A DNA stretch of 64,000 bases. It comes from Corylus avellana (lineage: Eukaryota > Streptophyta > Magnoliopsida > Fagales > Betulaceae). The stretch lies in NCBI RefSeq assembly GCF_901000735.1, contig NC_081549.1, forward strand, positions 20,411,584-20,475,583, written 5' to 3'. The notes beneath the pieces were generated by a model. It was given only the letters and a program-made list of their open reading frames with translations. It did not search any database and had not been told where the DNA came from. Each line of letters begins with the position of its first letter. Position 1 is the stretch's first letter. This document shows, one piece after another, positions 22,572 to 36,343 of this stretch. The translations under genes were made by a program, and so were the position numbers.

Positions 22572-24178
22572 ACAAAAATTAAATACTCCAAAAAAAAAAA
22601 AAAAATGTTCTAGACTTTCATAGGTGGTTCTGCCAGAGTACCAATTGCCAAACCACTCCTCAAGAAACTTACAGAACCGCTAAATTGCTGTCTAATCTCT
22701 TTAATAAATGTGTTCTCATAAATAAATGTGTTCTCATACCTTAAAAAAAAATAAAAAAAGAAAGAAAAAAAGAGTACTAGTTTTCTTCCAACAGCACCAA
22801 TGAAGCTATATTGGTCAAGTTGTCACGTAAAACCAATAAAATATTTATTGTTACATATTTATTGGTGCCATATTAATTTTTTACTTAAAAAAAAGAAGAA
22901 AAAAAAACGAAGGTATTTGTCGGGCGACAGGGTGAGTTGTGGGGTAAAATATCCTCCGTGAGTGGGTGGCCTAGTGACCTGAAAATCACCAATCTTTCGG
23001 TGTTTTGGTAAAACAATAAACACAACACGCATGAACCACTTTTGGCACTTTTTAAAACTTGTGTAGCTGTTTTTTTGATTAAGGTGCAAAATAAATGGAT
23101 AAAAAAAAGTATTGAACTCTAAAATATAAATAAAGGAAAGAGTTGCCTCATCTAAAAGGAGATGGGTGGCCACAATAGAAGGGTGCTCACACAACCTCTG
23201 CTCTCCGACAACAAATGAGTGGCTAGACAATTACCATGATGTGGCATGCGATTGACGTAGTAAAAATGATTAATCAAAGTGGAACAAACATAGTAATTTA
23301 ATAATGAATTTAAACTTTTTTGATCGATTTTGAACTCAATTGAGTGATTTGGTAAAAAGTGGAATTCCTGATACAATATGTTTTCCTTATTCCTTTCAAA
23401 AAAAAAAAAAAGTTTTGTTTTTTAATTTTATTTAATAGTGGGCTAAGCTAAGCTGTCACCCACCATCTCCCCCTCCTCAATTCATTCGCAGTTCCCGCCG
23501 GTAACTAGACAAAGTGAGACTACATCGAATTCGAGGTTGCAAGGTAAAAATAAATTAATCCTTTTTCATAGTTGACACCAAAAGTAGGTAATGTCGTTTA
23601 TTGTCCGAGGATTAACCAGGAAATGCACTCAACAACTGTGTTGTGTTGTGTTGTGTAGTGTGTACTAGACATGTGGTGGGTGCACTGGGCGTACACGAAA
23701 ATGACAGAACTATGGTTTTTTGGAATCCTTTGTCACATCTGAAACCTCTCTCTTCTTCTTCCTAGCAAATTAACAAATGCCAGCCTAAAAGCGGGCCAAA
23801 AAAAACCTTACTTTTACTGAGCCACCCAGTAGAGCATAAAATAAAGGTAAATAAATTATTTTTATCTTTCAATTTATGCACAATGGTGTTACCTCAGTTT
23901 AAACTAATATTTGAACTAATTATTATTAAATAAAAATATATCAAAAAGTTAGTTAAGGCTATCGTGTCAACATTATAAAATAATTGTGAGATAAAAAATG
24001 TAATTTATAACTTTTATCAATAAAAGAAAAAGGTTTTCGGTTTTAATCAATTTCTAAAGAGTAATGCTATGCACGTGTGGATTCCATAAATTCAATAATA
24101 AATTTGTAAAGATGAAATCAAAGTAAGTGAGTTTCATGATAGTTACATTTATTAATAAAAAAATAATATTTAGTTAAA

Positions 24179-24215
<37 letters not shown>

Positions 24216-24268
24216 AAACAAACAAAAAAATTAAAGAACTTGAAGAAATGCTGCACATTTTTTAATTA
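22572..24268. other. Intergenic AT-rich DNA
   Basis: No gene is supported. It contains an 18-bp tandem duplication (AATAAATGTGTTCTCATA twice near 22704-22738), a TTGTG microsatellite near 23638-23656 and an (AT)n run at about 24181-24211. Confidence 0.45.
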
Positions 24269-24637
24269 GGATAAAGTATACATACCCTCCTTATATTACT
24301 ACTACAATGACAATATATCTTACAAACTATCAATTATGACAATTTACCCCCCAAACTACCAAAATAATGACAATGTACCATTTAATGCTAGCAAAATGAC
24401 GAAATTACCCTTATACAATTTTCAATAAGACAAAAATATCCTTAAAATTTTGAAAAAAATAATTTAATTTTAGTATTTTTATTTTTATTTTAGTATAGGT
24501 AATTTTATCATTTTTTAAAAATTGGAGGTACATTGTCATTGTTTTAGTAGTTTTGTAGGTAAATTGTCGTAATTGATAATTTGGGAGGTAAATTATCATT
24601 AGAGTAATAGTTTGAGAGGGTTAAGTGAACTTTACCC
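24269..24637. mobile_element. Mutator-like MITE with 9-bp target duplication
   Basis: Ends are GGATAAAGTATACATACCCT (24269) and AGTGAACTTTACCC (ending 24637). Inner arms TGACAATATATCTTACAAAC and ACAATTTACCCCCCAAACTA are mirrored by GGGAGGTAAATTATCATT and GGAGGTACATTGTCATT. Flanks TTTTAATTA (24260-24268) and ATTTAATTA (24638-24646) match in 8 of 9 positions, the size expected for Mutator elements. Confidence 0.68.
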
Positions 24638-24952
24638 ATTTAATTAATTCCACTGTTGCCATCATGAAATGGTGTCATTTGGTATAATTTTAATTATAAT
24701 CAGGAAAAAAGGTGTTTTTGCGGATGCATTACCTTTTGACTAAAAACGCAACACCCAAGTACGGACAGCGAGGGTGAAATGAGCTTGTCCTTGATTTCTT
24801 CAATCGACCAATTCTAAAAAAAAAAAATTATTTATTTTATATCAAATTTAACTAAAGTTTTATAAGAATCGTGTTCCTTTTAAAAAAATATGTGAAATTA
24901 AAATAGTATAAAGTTTTTTATTTTTGAAAAGTTTCATATATTTTAAGAAGGA

Positions 24953-25057
24953 GTAGTGATTCACTGCACGCGGCGTGCAGAGCACGCCCGTGCAGCAAAA
25001 TTTTTTTTTTTTTTTAAAAAAAAATTTGCACGCGGCCTGCGTGCTCTTTATCATTAC
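24953..25057. repeat. GC-armed foldback, about 105 bp
   Basis: GTAGTGAT...AGAGCACGC...TGCAGCAAAATTTT is mirrored by AAAATTTGCACGCGGC...GCGTGCTCTTTATCATTAC around a poly-T/poly-A centre. The GCACGC-rich arms are unusual in the AT-rich surroundings. It is likely a small MITE. Confidence 0.55.
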
Positions 25058-25326
25058 ACTTAAGAAAGAATGACATATTTAATTGTTGTGTCCTAATCAT
25101 CTAATTGAAAAATAACTCAATCACAAACAAAAAGGAATAACATTTTACTTGAGTATTGACGTTAAAGTGACAAATAGAGTTGGAAGTTGGGAAACATTAA
25201 TAAATTGTCTGTCGCTTTTAATGAATAATGACCGTTTCCTTACAATTAAAACGATTAAATGAATAAGCTAGGTTGTGATGTGTCGGTTGCCTTATGACGT
25301 GAATCACACAAGGACTAGTACTATGG

Positions 25327-25623
25327 GGGTGTTTGTTAAACACCCCAGCACTGCACTGTTATTTTTCAGGACACTGTTCATGAATAAAATAATAATAATA
25401 ATAATAATAATAATGATTGGTATGAAAAAATGAAAAAGTGGTATTGGAAAGTAAAAAATTTTGTTTTGTAGTGATTATTTTATTGGAATAGTAATAAAAA
25501 GTAAATAATGTGATATAAAAAGTGAATGATTAGATATAAAAGTGAGAATGTTTTTTTTTTAAAAAAATGAAGTGAATAGTGTGGTGGAGAATGAATAGTG
25601 CCAAGGTGTTTGTCAAAAGCATT
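25327..25623. mobile_element. MITE-like element with internal (ATA)n microsatellite
   Basis: The left end GGGTGTTTGTTAAACACCCC followed by AGCACTG is mirrored by AATAGTGCCAAGGTGTTTGT at the right. An (AAT)n run lies at about 25384-25415. The repeated phrases AAGTGAAT and AGTGAATAGTGTGG are A/T-rich and non-coding. Superfamily uncertain, possibly hAT. Confidence 0.5.
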
Positions 25624-26459
25624 ATCATAAATCATTTTTATGCTTAATATATTCACTTAATATATTTCCTTCCTTATCCTTAGAAGGGTGTTTTTCTCCT
25701 AATTGAATTAGAAGAAAGATAAATCATTTTTATATTAAGTGAATCAAAAGCACTATCATAAATCAATGTTTTTATGCAAAACAGCTAATCAAAACCCACT
25801 TTATCTAGTTTAGCTAATGAGTTTACAAGACACCATACATCCGATTATTATTATTATTTATTTATATCATTTAAATATTATTTCTTTCATTTTTTTTATA
25901 AGGATTTTATTTTTTTATTTTTTTCCTAAAGATCCTATTTTTCAACTTTTGGGAAAATAGAGATGTTGAGAGAAAAATAGTAAGAGAAAATTTTGAGAAA
26001 AAGAGAGATGTGGATAGAGAAATAGTATGACAAAATTTTGGGAAAAAAGATATGCTGACATAAATAATATATTAATGAGATGGATATACGAATAATGCCC
26101 GCTACATGTAGCGGTGCACCATTCACAAATGCAACAATAATATATTTTGCATTTGAGATACGTAATCGAATGCAGAGAGTTTCTAAGTATAATGCCTGCT
26201 ACGTGTACTTGCTGAGCATGGCTCTTTTTAAGTTATAATGAAGTTGCTTTTGTTCTTAATAAAAAAAAAAAAAAGTATTTTGTTTATTTATTTTAGATAA
26301 AAGTAAAAAATGGCTAAGCCACTGTGAGTGATTCAATATTTCATTAGCTCAGAAACACCAATCACCAAATGGTCCAAATCAGTCTGTTTGTGGTGTTTTT
26401 TAGGGGGTTCTTACATTTAATAAAAAAAATTGAGATTTAAAAAACTGATGTTAATGCTT
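25624..26459. other. Intergenic AT-rich DNA
   Basis: No gene is supported. Two related patches, AATGCCCGCTACATGTAGC (about 26094) and AATGCCTGCTACGTGTAC (about 26191), flank an AT-rich stretch and may be ends of another decayed element. Confidence 0.35.
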
Positions 26460-26706
26460 TAGAGCATGTTTGAAATTGCTTTGGAAAATATAATTTTTAA
26501 AGTACAAAACAGCATTTTAAAAAAAACTTAATTCAAAAGCTTCTAAAAGCTTTTCTCAAAAAATGCGTTTTCACCAGTTTTTAGAGTGACAAAGTCAAAT
26601 AAGTACTTTTTGAAATTTTTTGCAAAACATGATAACTTTTTGTTTAGCACAACTTTTTAAATACTTTTCAATATCCATAATACAACCTAAAACATAAACA
26701 TACTCT
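26460..26706. mobile_element. hAT-like MITE
   Basis: Ends are TAGAGCATGTTTGAAATTGC (26460) and AAACATACTCT (ending 26706). Flanks TAATGCTT and TAATGTTG match in 6 of 8 positions. The interior is A/T-rich and non-coding. A related start without a clear partner end is seen near 8167. Confidence 0.5.
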
Positions 26707-27366
26707 TAATGTTGTAAACTATTCTGGACTAATTTGTCATCTAGGCACCTTTGATAGTCTATAGATTTGTTTGGTACAATGGCAAATTTAATAACTAAAT
26801 AATTAATTTTTCATATTTGAAAAACATACAAAAGTACGATAGTAATGTTAAAAGGGAAAATGCTACAGTTCAAGTTCAGTACTAAAAAAAAAAAAAAAAA
26901 AAATTTGACTACATATTGATACATAAAAGTATTTTTTTATTTTTATTTTTTGGACATATTTGCATAAGAGGGAAAAGAGAATTTAAACTAGTGACCTCAA
27001 TTTTATTATGCATAATTATAACTAATTGAACTATCTCTTAAAGATGATAAATAAAAGTAAATTAATTATAAGCCTAGTACTATCCAAATTATGATTTCAC
27101 ACTAGCTTGTCTAAGTAAACTTTATGATTATTGATTTATTTATTTGTTCTTTATAATTCTGAGCTAGCTAGTACTCGGACACAGTTAAAAAGCATAGACG
27201 GATAGACCCAACTGATTTTCCGGCACATACATTCACGCGGGCCTGTACCTTTGCTGTCTTCCATTTTGTCGTGGAACGAATTTCGTCAAGTACATAATAT
27301 ATATATGGTGGCCACTTTATTCTTCCAGTTAAAAAGCATATATACATGCACCACCCCCAATGTATG

Positions 27367-27414
<48 letters not shown>

Positions 27415-29295
27415 CATTTGTCAACCTGGTGATGCTTCCAGGGCGATTAGCGTATACACTCACATCATGTGTGGTGCGTACCAGACATTAAAATATACTT
27501 TTCAAATCAAGTCATGTGAATCGGCCGGCTCATCTGTATCAAGGAAAAATATTTCTATCTTTTAACCTTTCACTTTTTCTTTTTTACGTATTGACGTGAT
27601 AGTTATTGGTCCTTTTTTGTTTTGAAGTAGAAATAATTTAAAAATATTTTTAATTAATCAAATGTTACGCTTTTCATTTATATAAATTATTTTTTGTCGT
27701 ACTTCCAAACCCTTAGGCGGGCTTTTGGGCTATTATGAAATGGCATTTACAGAGCCTACTTACCTAAGCAGGTCTTGGGTCGTCCAAATACTTGTTCGGA
27801 TAAGTAAACCTTATAAAAGTATTTTCTAAATTATTTGCTCATATCAGGGACAAAACTTGAGATGAGTAAGGGCACATAACTAAAAATTTTAGTGGGTAGA
27901 GTACAATAGGAAAAAAATTAAAATTGTACCTTATAATTTTTTTGGTACATTTTTTTTTCCCTTGAGTTGGGGTCCATGGCCTACACCAACCACCCTCCAA
28001 CTCCGTCCTTGCCCATATGTCATTGCGTTGAATCTCAATTTTACGTTTGAAAACTTTCTATTTTCACACTATTTGTCTTCATAGTTTTTTTTATCCGTCT
28101 TTTTCTGTCTTGTAGTTCCTCATATTATTTAAAATATAAAAAATATTTATTGATTTTTTTTACATGTCAAACGCTGTAAAATAATTTTAGTTGAAAACTA
28201 AAATAAAATAATAACTAAAATATTTTACAAGAAACAAAACTCTAAAATAATAACTAATTACATTACCTAATTTTTTTTTAAAAAAATTGAATGTGAGGTA
28301 TGGAAAGACAAGCGGAATGAGGATTCACATGGACATATCCATCAATCAAACCGTTTACTTAGCCAATGATGTCCGCGTGGACAGGAGGATCTGTCTGGTG
28401 CATGTGAATTATCGTCGAAGTTCGAGATTTTGATAAAATTTTCTCTCAACTTTTCTCAGGAAAAAAAAAAAGAAAAAAAAAAGAGGAGAAAGACTTTTCA
28501 AATTTGAACACCGGACGAGGGAGTTGGCGATTCTGGTCTCCCAAGCCGAGACGCGCGTGACTAGCGAGTCCCGTCACTCCCCTGCCGCTCTTCATCATTT
28601 TCAGCAAAATTCGAGAGCATTATCGTAAATCCACCAGTCATTTACCTTTTTATCCTTAGTTTAATGCTCCTTGTACCAAAACCTTGATCTAATAAGTAAA
28701 TAAAATAAAAACAACTGGAAACATAAAACTGTAATAAAATTCACCTTTCGCTGTTGGTAAAATATTGCAAGCAAACTTTTCTTTTAAATTGAGTTTAATT
28801 ATTAAACTAACAGCTTTAAAATATGATATGATTTTTAATATAATAAATTACATGTAATTATATATTTTTATTAAAAATTACATATTCTAAAAACAATTTT
28901 AGTATAATAAATTGAACCAAAATAATTTCATACTGCCGTCTCGTATGATTTACTTCCCGAGTTTAAACAAATAAGTACTTCCGAGGATGATTTTTCCTCG
29001 TTTTCTCAGTTCCAATTAAACGGTAAAATAAAAAAATAATATATATATTCTGATTTTATAGTTTTATTATTAGATAAATTTTCGGGAGAGTAACTTTCTC
29101 GCTCTGTCACGCGCGCGCGCGCACACGAAGGCACACTTTCGTAGTAATAGCATATGGGGGGAGGGCTGGCGTAGCGCGATGTTTCGTTTTCTTTGTTTGC
29201 AAATAAAAAGCCCTCTTTTTCCCTTTCTCTCAACTGTCTCTCCGTGTTCACCTCGCGTGCCCAGCAGTCAGACAAAGCTAGAATCAGATAGAGAG

Positions 29296-29299
<4 letters not shown>
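26707..29299. other. Intergenic DNA, long AT microsatellite, and IPC synthase promoter
   Basis: No gene is supported. A (TA)n run of about 40 bases lies at 27372-27411. A GC-richer patch at 28350-28620 and an alternating GC run GCGCGCGCGC at about 29111-29122 lie upstream of the IPC synthase leader; the latter could adopt Z-DNA. The last 250 bases are the probable core promoter of the downstream gene. Confidence 0.45.

Positions 29300-29328
<29 letters not shown>
29300..29328 (+). promoter_or_regulatory. GA microsatellite in the IPC synthase leader
   Basis: An uninterrupted (GA)n run lies about 340 bases upstream of the ATG at 29669, in or next to the 5' UTR. GA repeats of this kind are bound by plant BPC/GAGA-binding factors; binding here is inferred. 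Confidence 0.5.
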
Positions 29329-29331
<3 letters not shown>

Positions 29332-29668
29332 GGAGAGGGTGTTTGTTGATTTATATCAAACAACCCACCACTTGAACTCAACCCCTTTCGCTTTGGCCTC
29401 TAATCGTCGAACTTCCCTGATCTTCGTTTTTGTTCCGAATCCGATCTCTACCTCCGAAATCGCGTTTTGATCCGTTGGATAGCACCGAAACGCTGCGTTT
29501 TTGAGGTGATTCGTTGTGGGTTTTGATTTTCTCGGTAGTTTAAGGTTGTTAAGAGGAGCGGGATTGGACGAGACTGTGTTGAGGAATTCTTTTTTGGGTG
29601 ATGAATGATGTTGACCTCATTGGTTTGGTCGTGAAGTAATATGGAACTGGTTGTTACACGCCAAAACG

Positions 29669-32600
29669 ATGACGCTTTACATTGGTCGCGAGGCTTCGAA
29701 GGTTGGTTACCCTCTTTAATTCCGTACTATCTTTTGCATAATTATGCAAATTTTGGTAGGTTTTTATTGATCTGGGTTGTTACTGTTTGTGGATGAGAAG
29801 CTATGGAAGAGAGTTTGCGCAGAGACAACGACGGAGATCTATCTTCTTGCAGAGAATTGGAAGTACCTTCTCGCCGGTCTCATTCTTCAGGTACTCTATA
29901 TTGATAGGTTGCTGGATAATCGGACTTTTGATTGCACAGAAATTTATTTCTATTTTGGTTGTATTTGTGTTTAAAAACAATTTTTGTAATTTGGAGAATA
30001 GGGGGGGCGCTTTTCATGAAATGCTGGAGTCATTTGGTCCGGTAGTGGGATTTCTTTCTGGCATGTTTGCTTGGATTCATTTCTGGGGATGAAGTTTGAA
30101 CTTGCATTCAGTGTTTGTTTGTTTATTTGGATTTTAGTGTTGAGAGTATCGATTACCCTTTTTTTTTTCTATAACGGAAGCACAGGAACGGGTCAATGGT
30201 TATGCTTATGGCTTGCTGCAATTTTTTGTAACTTTTGGAGATGATCTATGTGTTTAGTACGAGCTAAAGTTTCTTTTCTGGTCACATGGATGGCCTTGGT
30301 TTGATAATTTTTTAAAAAATGATTTTCTTCATTTCACTACGCTTAATTAATCTTGTTGATGTTTTTCGTGGTTTGCCTTTTACTTTTCATTGGTGTTTGT
30401 TAGAATGCTTGAATAATCAATATAGTAGTCATGTGGCTGCGTCTTCCTTGTAACAGCTAAATCGAATGTTTGAGAAACCAAGCCCTCTGTTTTTTTTCCC
30501 ACCCTTCATCACGATATTCCATTTTGTTTATGAGTGTCGGTTTATGTACAGATCTTAAATATTACATGGGTGGAATTTTTTTTTTTTTTTTTTATTTTTT
30601 TTTTATTTTTTTATGCTGCTTTTTTGTTCCTTATATTTGTCCAGTGGATGACATATATACCTTTTTTAACAGTATGTACATGGTCTGGCTGCCCGAGGAG
30701 TTCATTATCTGCATCGGCCAGGGCCAATACTTCAGGATGTTGGGTTCTTTCTTCTCCCGGTTAGTATCCTTTTTTTCTCCGTCTCTGTGTAATGTACTTC
30801 TATTGTAGAATTGTTTTCTTATAGGTTGGGCTTTTTTGCGCACCCGGCATCCTGTTATTTCACTGAATAACACTCGTATATATTGTTTAATCTCTACGTG
30901 ACATAGGAGCTTGGGCAAGACAAAGCTTACATCAGTGAGACTCTGTTCACCTTCATTTTTCTATCTTTTGTCTTGGTAAGGTTCATCCCCTTATATTTCT
31001 TTTGCTAGTTGCCTATTTCTTTGTTGCCTCTGGTATCAGGATTGATGAAAGACAACATTAATAAATTTAATTTCAATGCTGACTCAAAACTTGCCTCTCT
31101 CTCACTCATAAATGTACAATATACTTTAGCTGTCTCCATGAGACTCTTGATTTTCCCATTGATTTCTATGCTTTATGGAATTCAGACAAATTAGGATAGT
31201 AGCAATGTGTATTATTTCCAGCATGGAGACAAGGTATGTGAGGGGAGGCTTGCAAATAAATTACCTGCTATATTAGTTTGCAGGCAAGCAATGCTATTCT
31301 AAAGAAATGAAGCTTGGTCTCAGTTTATGCAAGTAAATCTTTAATTTTTTAGAGGTTCATCAGCGATAAGCTCCTTTATGACTCAATTTTGAAAGCTAGG
31401 ATAGTGGGTACCTCTTGTTATTAACTTTCTTTGTTGATTCTGATCATATGCTTTTATTCACACATGTTATCTGCCATTATTCTCGCTGAACAGTTGTTAA
31501 TTGATTCGAGTTTGCCTGGATTTTTGTCTAATTGATTCATGGTTTGAGGCTGCTTATAACTGAATTGGTTGTTAAATCATGTCCTAATGTTGCTACCCAT
31601 TACTTAAATTTTCCCTCTCATCTTTCACTGAGGTTTACTTCCTTTTGACTTTCTATTGTGCAAGATCACTTTTGCAGGGAAAAGTTTATTTACTTTTTTC
31701 TAATAATGCGTAATGCTCTATTGCAGTGGACTTTCCATCCATTCATCTTGAAGAGCAAAAAGATCTACACAGTTCTAATTTGGTGCAGGGTTCTAGCATT
31801 TTTAGTTGTAAGTTGAAATTATATTGCGTGATCTTTTTGTGTTGTCCATGTTTTGAGAGTCCCTTTTGGCTTGAGATGTAGAATCATGCAAAATATATGA
31901 GAAATCGTTAAAACGGAAAGTTATTATTGATGAGATAAGTCGTAGAATTCATGGTTAGAGGGCAATTTGGGAAAATACTGATTAATGTTTAGATTTGTAA
32001 TAATTCATTGACTCTTGAGTTTGCACGTTCAATACCTCTGTCTTTGAGAGAAAGCTGCAAGCTGCTATTTCATTTCATTGAGTGTTGGATGGAGGAATCC
32101 ATAGAGTTTTTCTGTAATGTTAGAAACAGAGTAGTTGGTTATCCTATCTGGAGAAATGTTTAGTTGTGTAGGTAGGGATGGATGGGTTTGTCAACTCTTA
32201 GGTATATGGATCCTGTTGAAGATATTGTGTATGGAAGTGATGCTGGTGTCTTTCTGATGGTTGGTTTATTTGTATTTATTTTTTGCAGGGTTCTCAATTT
32301 CTCCGGATCATAACATTTTATTCTACCCAGCTTCCTGGTCCAAACTATCACTGTCGTGAGGTAGACTCTTTTGCATAAGTTAATGATTTTGTTTTGCACT
32401 CTATGTTGCTGAATTCAAGGCTTTATGTTGAAAATGTTTATAGTCTTATTCTCTGCTGAGTAGTATGTAACATCTTGCTCTATTATGAAGGGTTCAAAAC
32501 TTGCCACGCTGCCTCGTCCTGATAGTGTGGTTGAAGTCCTCTTGATTAATTGTGAGTAACTCTTGTATTACTGAAGTGCTTTGGCTCATTGCTAGGAAAT

Positions 32601-33555
32601 AGTGCATATTTGTGCTTATATATCATTTTTGAATATGCAGTTCCCCGGGGCATAGTGTATGGTTGTGGTGATTTGATTTTTTCATCCCACATGATATTTA
32701 CTCTAGTCTTTGTGCGCTCGTACCAGAAATATGGCTCTCGAAGGTAAAGTATGGCTTGGAAATATTGATGAACCAAAATTGACTTACAAGTTAGCCGATC
32801 GTATCTGGTTAGAGATTGTGACTTGTGATTCGAGTTTTGTTTTGAATCTAACTTCACAATGCTCCCTGACCCAATGCTATCGTACTAGTTGTAATATGGT
32901 TCTTACAAAACTTAAATTTTTATTATGCATCATTGCAGGTTTATAAAACAGTTAGCTTGGTTGCTTGCTGTTGTCCAGAGTTTCTTGATTGTAGCATCCC
33001 GCAAACATTACACGGTTGATGTTGTTGTTGCATGGTATGGTCTGCTTTGAACTTTTCGAACTTTTATAATTGCTGAAGATAAATGATTCTGTAACTTTTA
33101 TATATTAAGTTCACTAACGGGTACCCTTGCAGGTATACTGTTAATTTGGTGGTGTTCTTTATAGACAAGAAATTGCCAGGTTAGAATGTTTGAGTCTGTT
33201 GTTGCTCTATTTTTTGGTTGGCATCTTTGAGCAGTCGCATTAACTTGTGTTGCTACTGCAGAATTGCCTGATCGGACTAGTGGAGCAGCATTGTTACCCT
33301 TGAATACCAAAGACAAAGACAGCAGGACCAAAGAAGAGAATCACAAACTTTCGAATGGGAACTCTGGAGACCCCGCAGATTGGGTATGGTGAATCTATTA
33401 GTTTTGTTCGATCTTATAATCAAAGTATGTTTTTCGTTAAGTGGCGACTTAGATTAGCATTACATTTTTTCCAGAGGCAGAGAACTCAAGTCAATGGCAA
33501 GACTCTGGAAGATGGAAACACAGGCCATCCTGACACTGCAATGAATGGTGTATAG
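29669..33555 (+). CDS. IPCS: Inositol phosphorylceramide synthase (phosphatidylinositol:ceramide inositolphosphotransferase)
   Basis: Transfers phosphoinositol from phosphatidylinositol to ceramide, making inositol phosphorylceramide in Golgi/TGN membranes; the Arabidopsis relatives include ERH1. Twelve exons were assigned: 29669-29701, 29801-29890, 30673-30759, 30907-30975, 31727-31807, 32289-32360, 32491-32551, 32641-32743, 32939-33034, 33133-33179, 33262-33383 and 33475-33555. All phases agree and give 313 aa. The start reads [11 protein letters not shown]. Membrane segments include [29 protein letters not shown] and the [10 protein letters not shown] region. The sphingomyelin-synthase/PAP2-type catalytic residues are present as [10 protein letters not shown] and [14 protein letters not shown] (His, His, Asp). 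The C-terminal tail after DKKLPELPDRTS is hydrophilic. The gene is intact. The first donor (AAG|GTTGGT) and exon 2 acceptor (GAGAAG) are weaker than the rest. Confidence 0.95.
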
Positions 33556-36343
33556 ATAATGGAAAAGCTGATGCTGCAGCAATGTCGACTGGAGCTGCTA
33601 AAAAAAAGGACTGCTGGTTAGATGTTCATGCTCTCTAAAGGGTTTAGTTGATTGTATGGTGGGCTGTTATTCTAACCTAATTACAATATGCTAGAAGTGG
33701 AATTTGGCTTGTGCTTTATTGCATTTTGCGGTCTTGCTCCTTTATGTTGTGGTTAATATAATTTATTATCTGCATCGGCTTGTACCTTGAATTTTCCATG
33801 TTCCTATTATTTCAAGTCTTCAATTATTATTATTTTTCTTTTTCTGACATGCAAATGTTGTCCCCTTGTGTTCTGCTGGTGAATCACTCAATCCTTATAA
33901 CCACTTTGTTATTGTGTTATTTTGGTTGAGTCTTAAAAGAAAGAAATCCAATTCTTGCAAATGAGTAGTGGGTGATGAGTTATTGAGCCGAGGGTGCACA
34001 TGATGGCTTTTGTCTTTTTATATGGCTGAGAGTCTGTGACATGTGCCTGGTGATGCAAAGATAATGCGCCCTGTCTGTAGCCCCCATGCCCCCACGTTGT
34101 CCATAGGTTGCTCTGTTTGTGGAGCGACACTTTTTTGGGTTGGCAAAAGTTTCCATTTAAAACGGAGACCTGCAAAGCAGCTTGCCTCCCGTGCCTGTTC
34201 AGTTTTACCCGTTTGACGCAGACTATACCTCCCTTCTCTGTACTACACTGGAACCCCATTCACTGCTCAACCGCTTACTTTTACTTGCTTCGTTAACTCA
34301 CTTGTCTCTTCTTATAGATGAGAAACTGTAGAAAGCACATATTTATTCTACTACTATACCCCATCCATCTTAACAGTCTCAAAAATAAAAAAAAATTTAT
34401 ACATTCAACGCCTTCAAAAATATATATATATATTTTTTTCCCAGAAAACTAAACTATCCTTAAAACCATACAAATTTTGTTAAATTTGTCAGAAACCCTA
34501 ATTTTTGTGAGAATTGGGGAGTAAAGGCCAGGATTAACAAAGCTGAACATCTTAATATATTTGGGATATTGGCCATTTAATAAGAAAACAATACCCTTTA
34601 ATAGTTCATATTGATTAAAGGTTAACTAAATTTGGATCACCGAAAAAACTACAACACACATGTACAATGATTTTTTACAGCACCTAAGCCAAATCGGCCC
34701 AACAAAATATGGGCGGTCAATAGACATGAAATTTCTTTTTCTTGAGACAGTAATGGATCTTTACTATGAATTATGAACCATTAGTGTATCAAAGTTTACT
34801 CTTTTTATTTTTTTAAATGAATAAAGTTTACTAAATTCATGTTATTCAATATTCACAATCGAAATTACAACATCATAAGTTTACTTATTGGTGCAAATTG
34901 GTCCATATCAGAACATGAATACGGGATAACTAGAACAAGAGACCAACATTCTAATTGACACGCTACTACCACCGAGGGTGTGGTTTAGTACTTAGTAGCA
35001 CTTGGATTGTCTTAGTGAGGGTTAGATCTCAAGTTCTTACTTTACAATGGGAAGCGCTTGGGGTTATTGGCTTGAGTATCACTAGAGTCCTCAAGAAAAA
35101 GAAATTAATTCATTCTATTTTTCGTATTTAGATCTCCCACTGGCTTTTTTGGTCTGCTTTTGGTGTGCATCTTCATATGGATGGCACATGATGATCAAGT
35201 ATTTGTTCTTGGCCTCTCTTTTACTTGTTTATTCTGTCAGTAATAAATTTGAAGGAAACATGGGCTGCTGCACGTATCTGAGCTAGCTAGTTTTGCCTTG
35301 GTCATGAGTCATGTGGCTCGATCTCATTCTCTCACTTTCTCATGATGCTTGTTTTTGTTGACACTCGACTGCATGGAGGTCCCATAGTCGGACATGTTAT
35401 GTAGGATGGAAGAGTGTGATGGCCCACCTGCGGCCATGGCCTCAAAAAGCGATGCAGATTGCAGATGGATGCTGGCGCAATTTAAGCTGTAAAAGACTCA
35501 AAGTTGGTCAATAAAGGGGAAAGAAGATGGAGGGAGAGAGAGCATTGTTGTGTCTCAATATAATCATTTGAGCATGTCTATAATAACCCACCACTTTCTC
35601 TTTCTTTCCCTGTAAAGGGGTCCCTCTTTGAACCCCATATGGGTGGTACTAATAATAACACCACCTGTCACACACTGATTAGCTAGTTTTTTGGTGGGGT
35701 GTCGGATCTTTCTTCTCCATTGCTCCTGCTAACCCATGCTCCACAAGCGAAAATATATCCCATAGGTAGTTTTTTAAATGTTTGATAGGGGTATTCGTAC
35801 TTTCAATGGTAGTATCTGTCACAAGTATATGTTGCGGCAAAAGTTTTCTTGGGCTGCATTCGCATCTTTCTTTTCCGTTTTTGATCTCATTCCTGTTTTT
35901 TGAGATTTGGCCGGTTGGGATTTTAGTTAGCTTGTTTGTTTTCTTATCTGTTCTCCTTGTATTCATCTTTGTTTGAATGAATGTTGGTTTTTTACCACAA
36001 AAAAAAAAAAAAAAAGGTAAGGTAACACAAATATGAATTTCAATAAATAGTTTATATGACTATGAGCATAAACTTGAATAAATTCGAAATCCTAACTTTT
36101 ATCATGTTAAATCATTACTTATTTTAAAAATATAATAATAAAAAAAAATTAATCATTTAATTATATTATAACCGGATTTGATTTATACTATATATTCATT
36201 ATATCATCACTTCTTAGGCAGTGAATAATATGTACCCGTTAAATCATTACTTTTCAATCTGTGGTCGATCGAAAAGAAAGATAAAGCTCGGTACTTACTT
36301 ACGCAATGAATAATAAATCTATCTGAAACTAAAAATTCTCTAA
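33556..36343. other. Intergenic DNA after IPC synthase
   Basis: The first few hundred bases are IPC synthase 3' UTR. The rest is mixed AT-rich DNA without a recognised gene. Short open frames at 34108-34296 and 35782-35976 are not recognisable. Confidence 0.45.
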
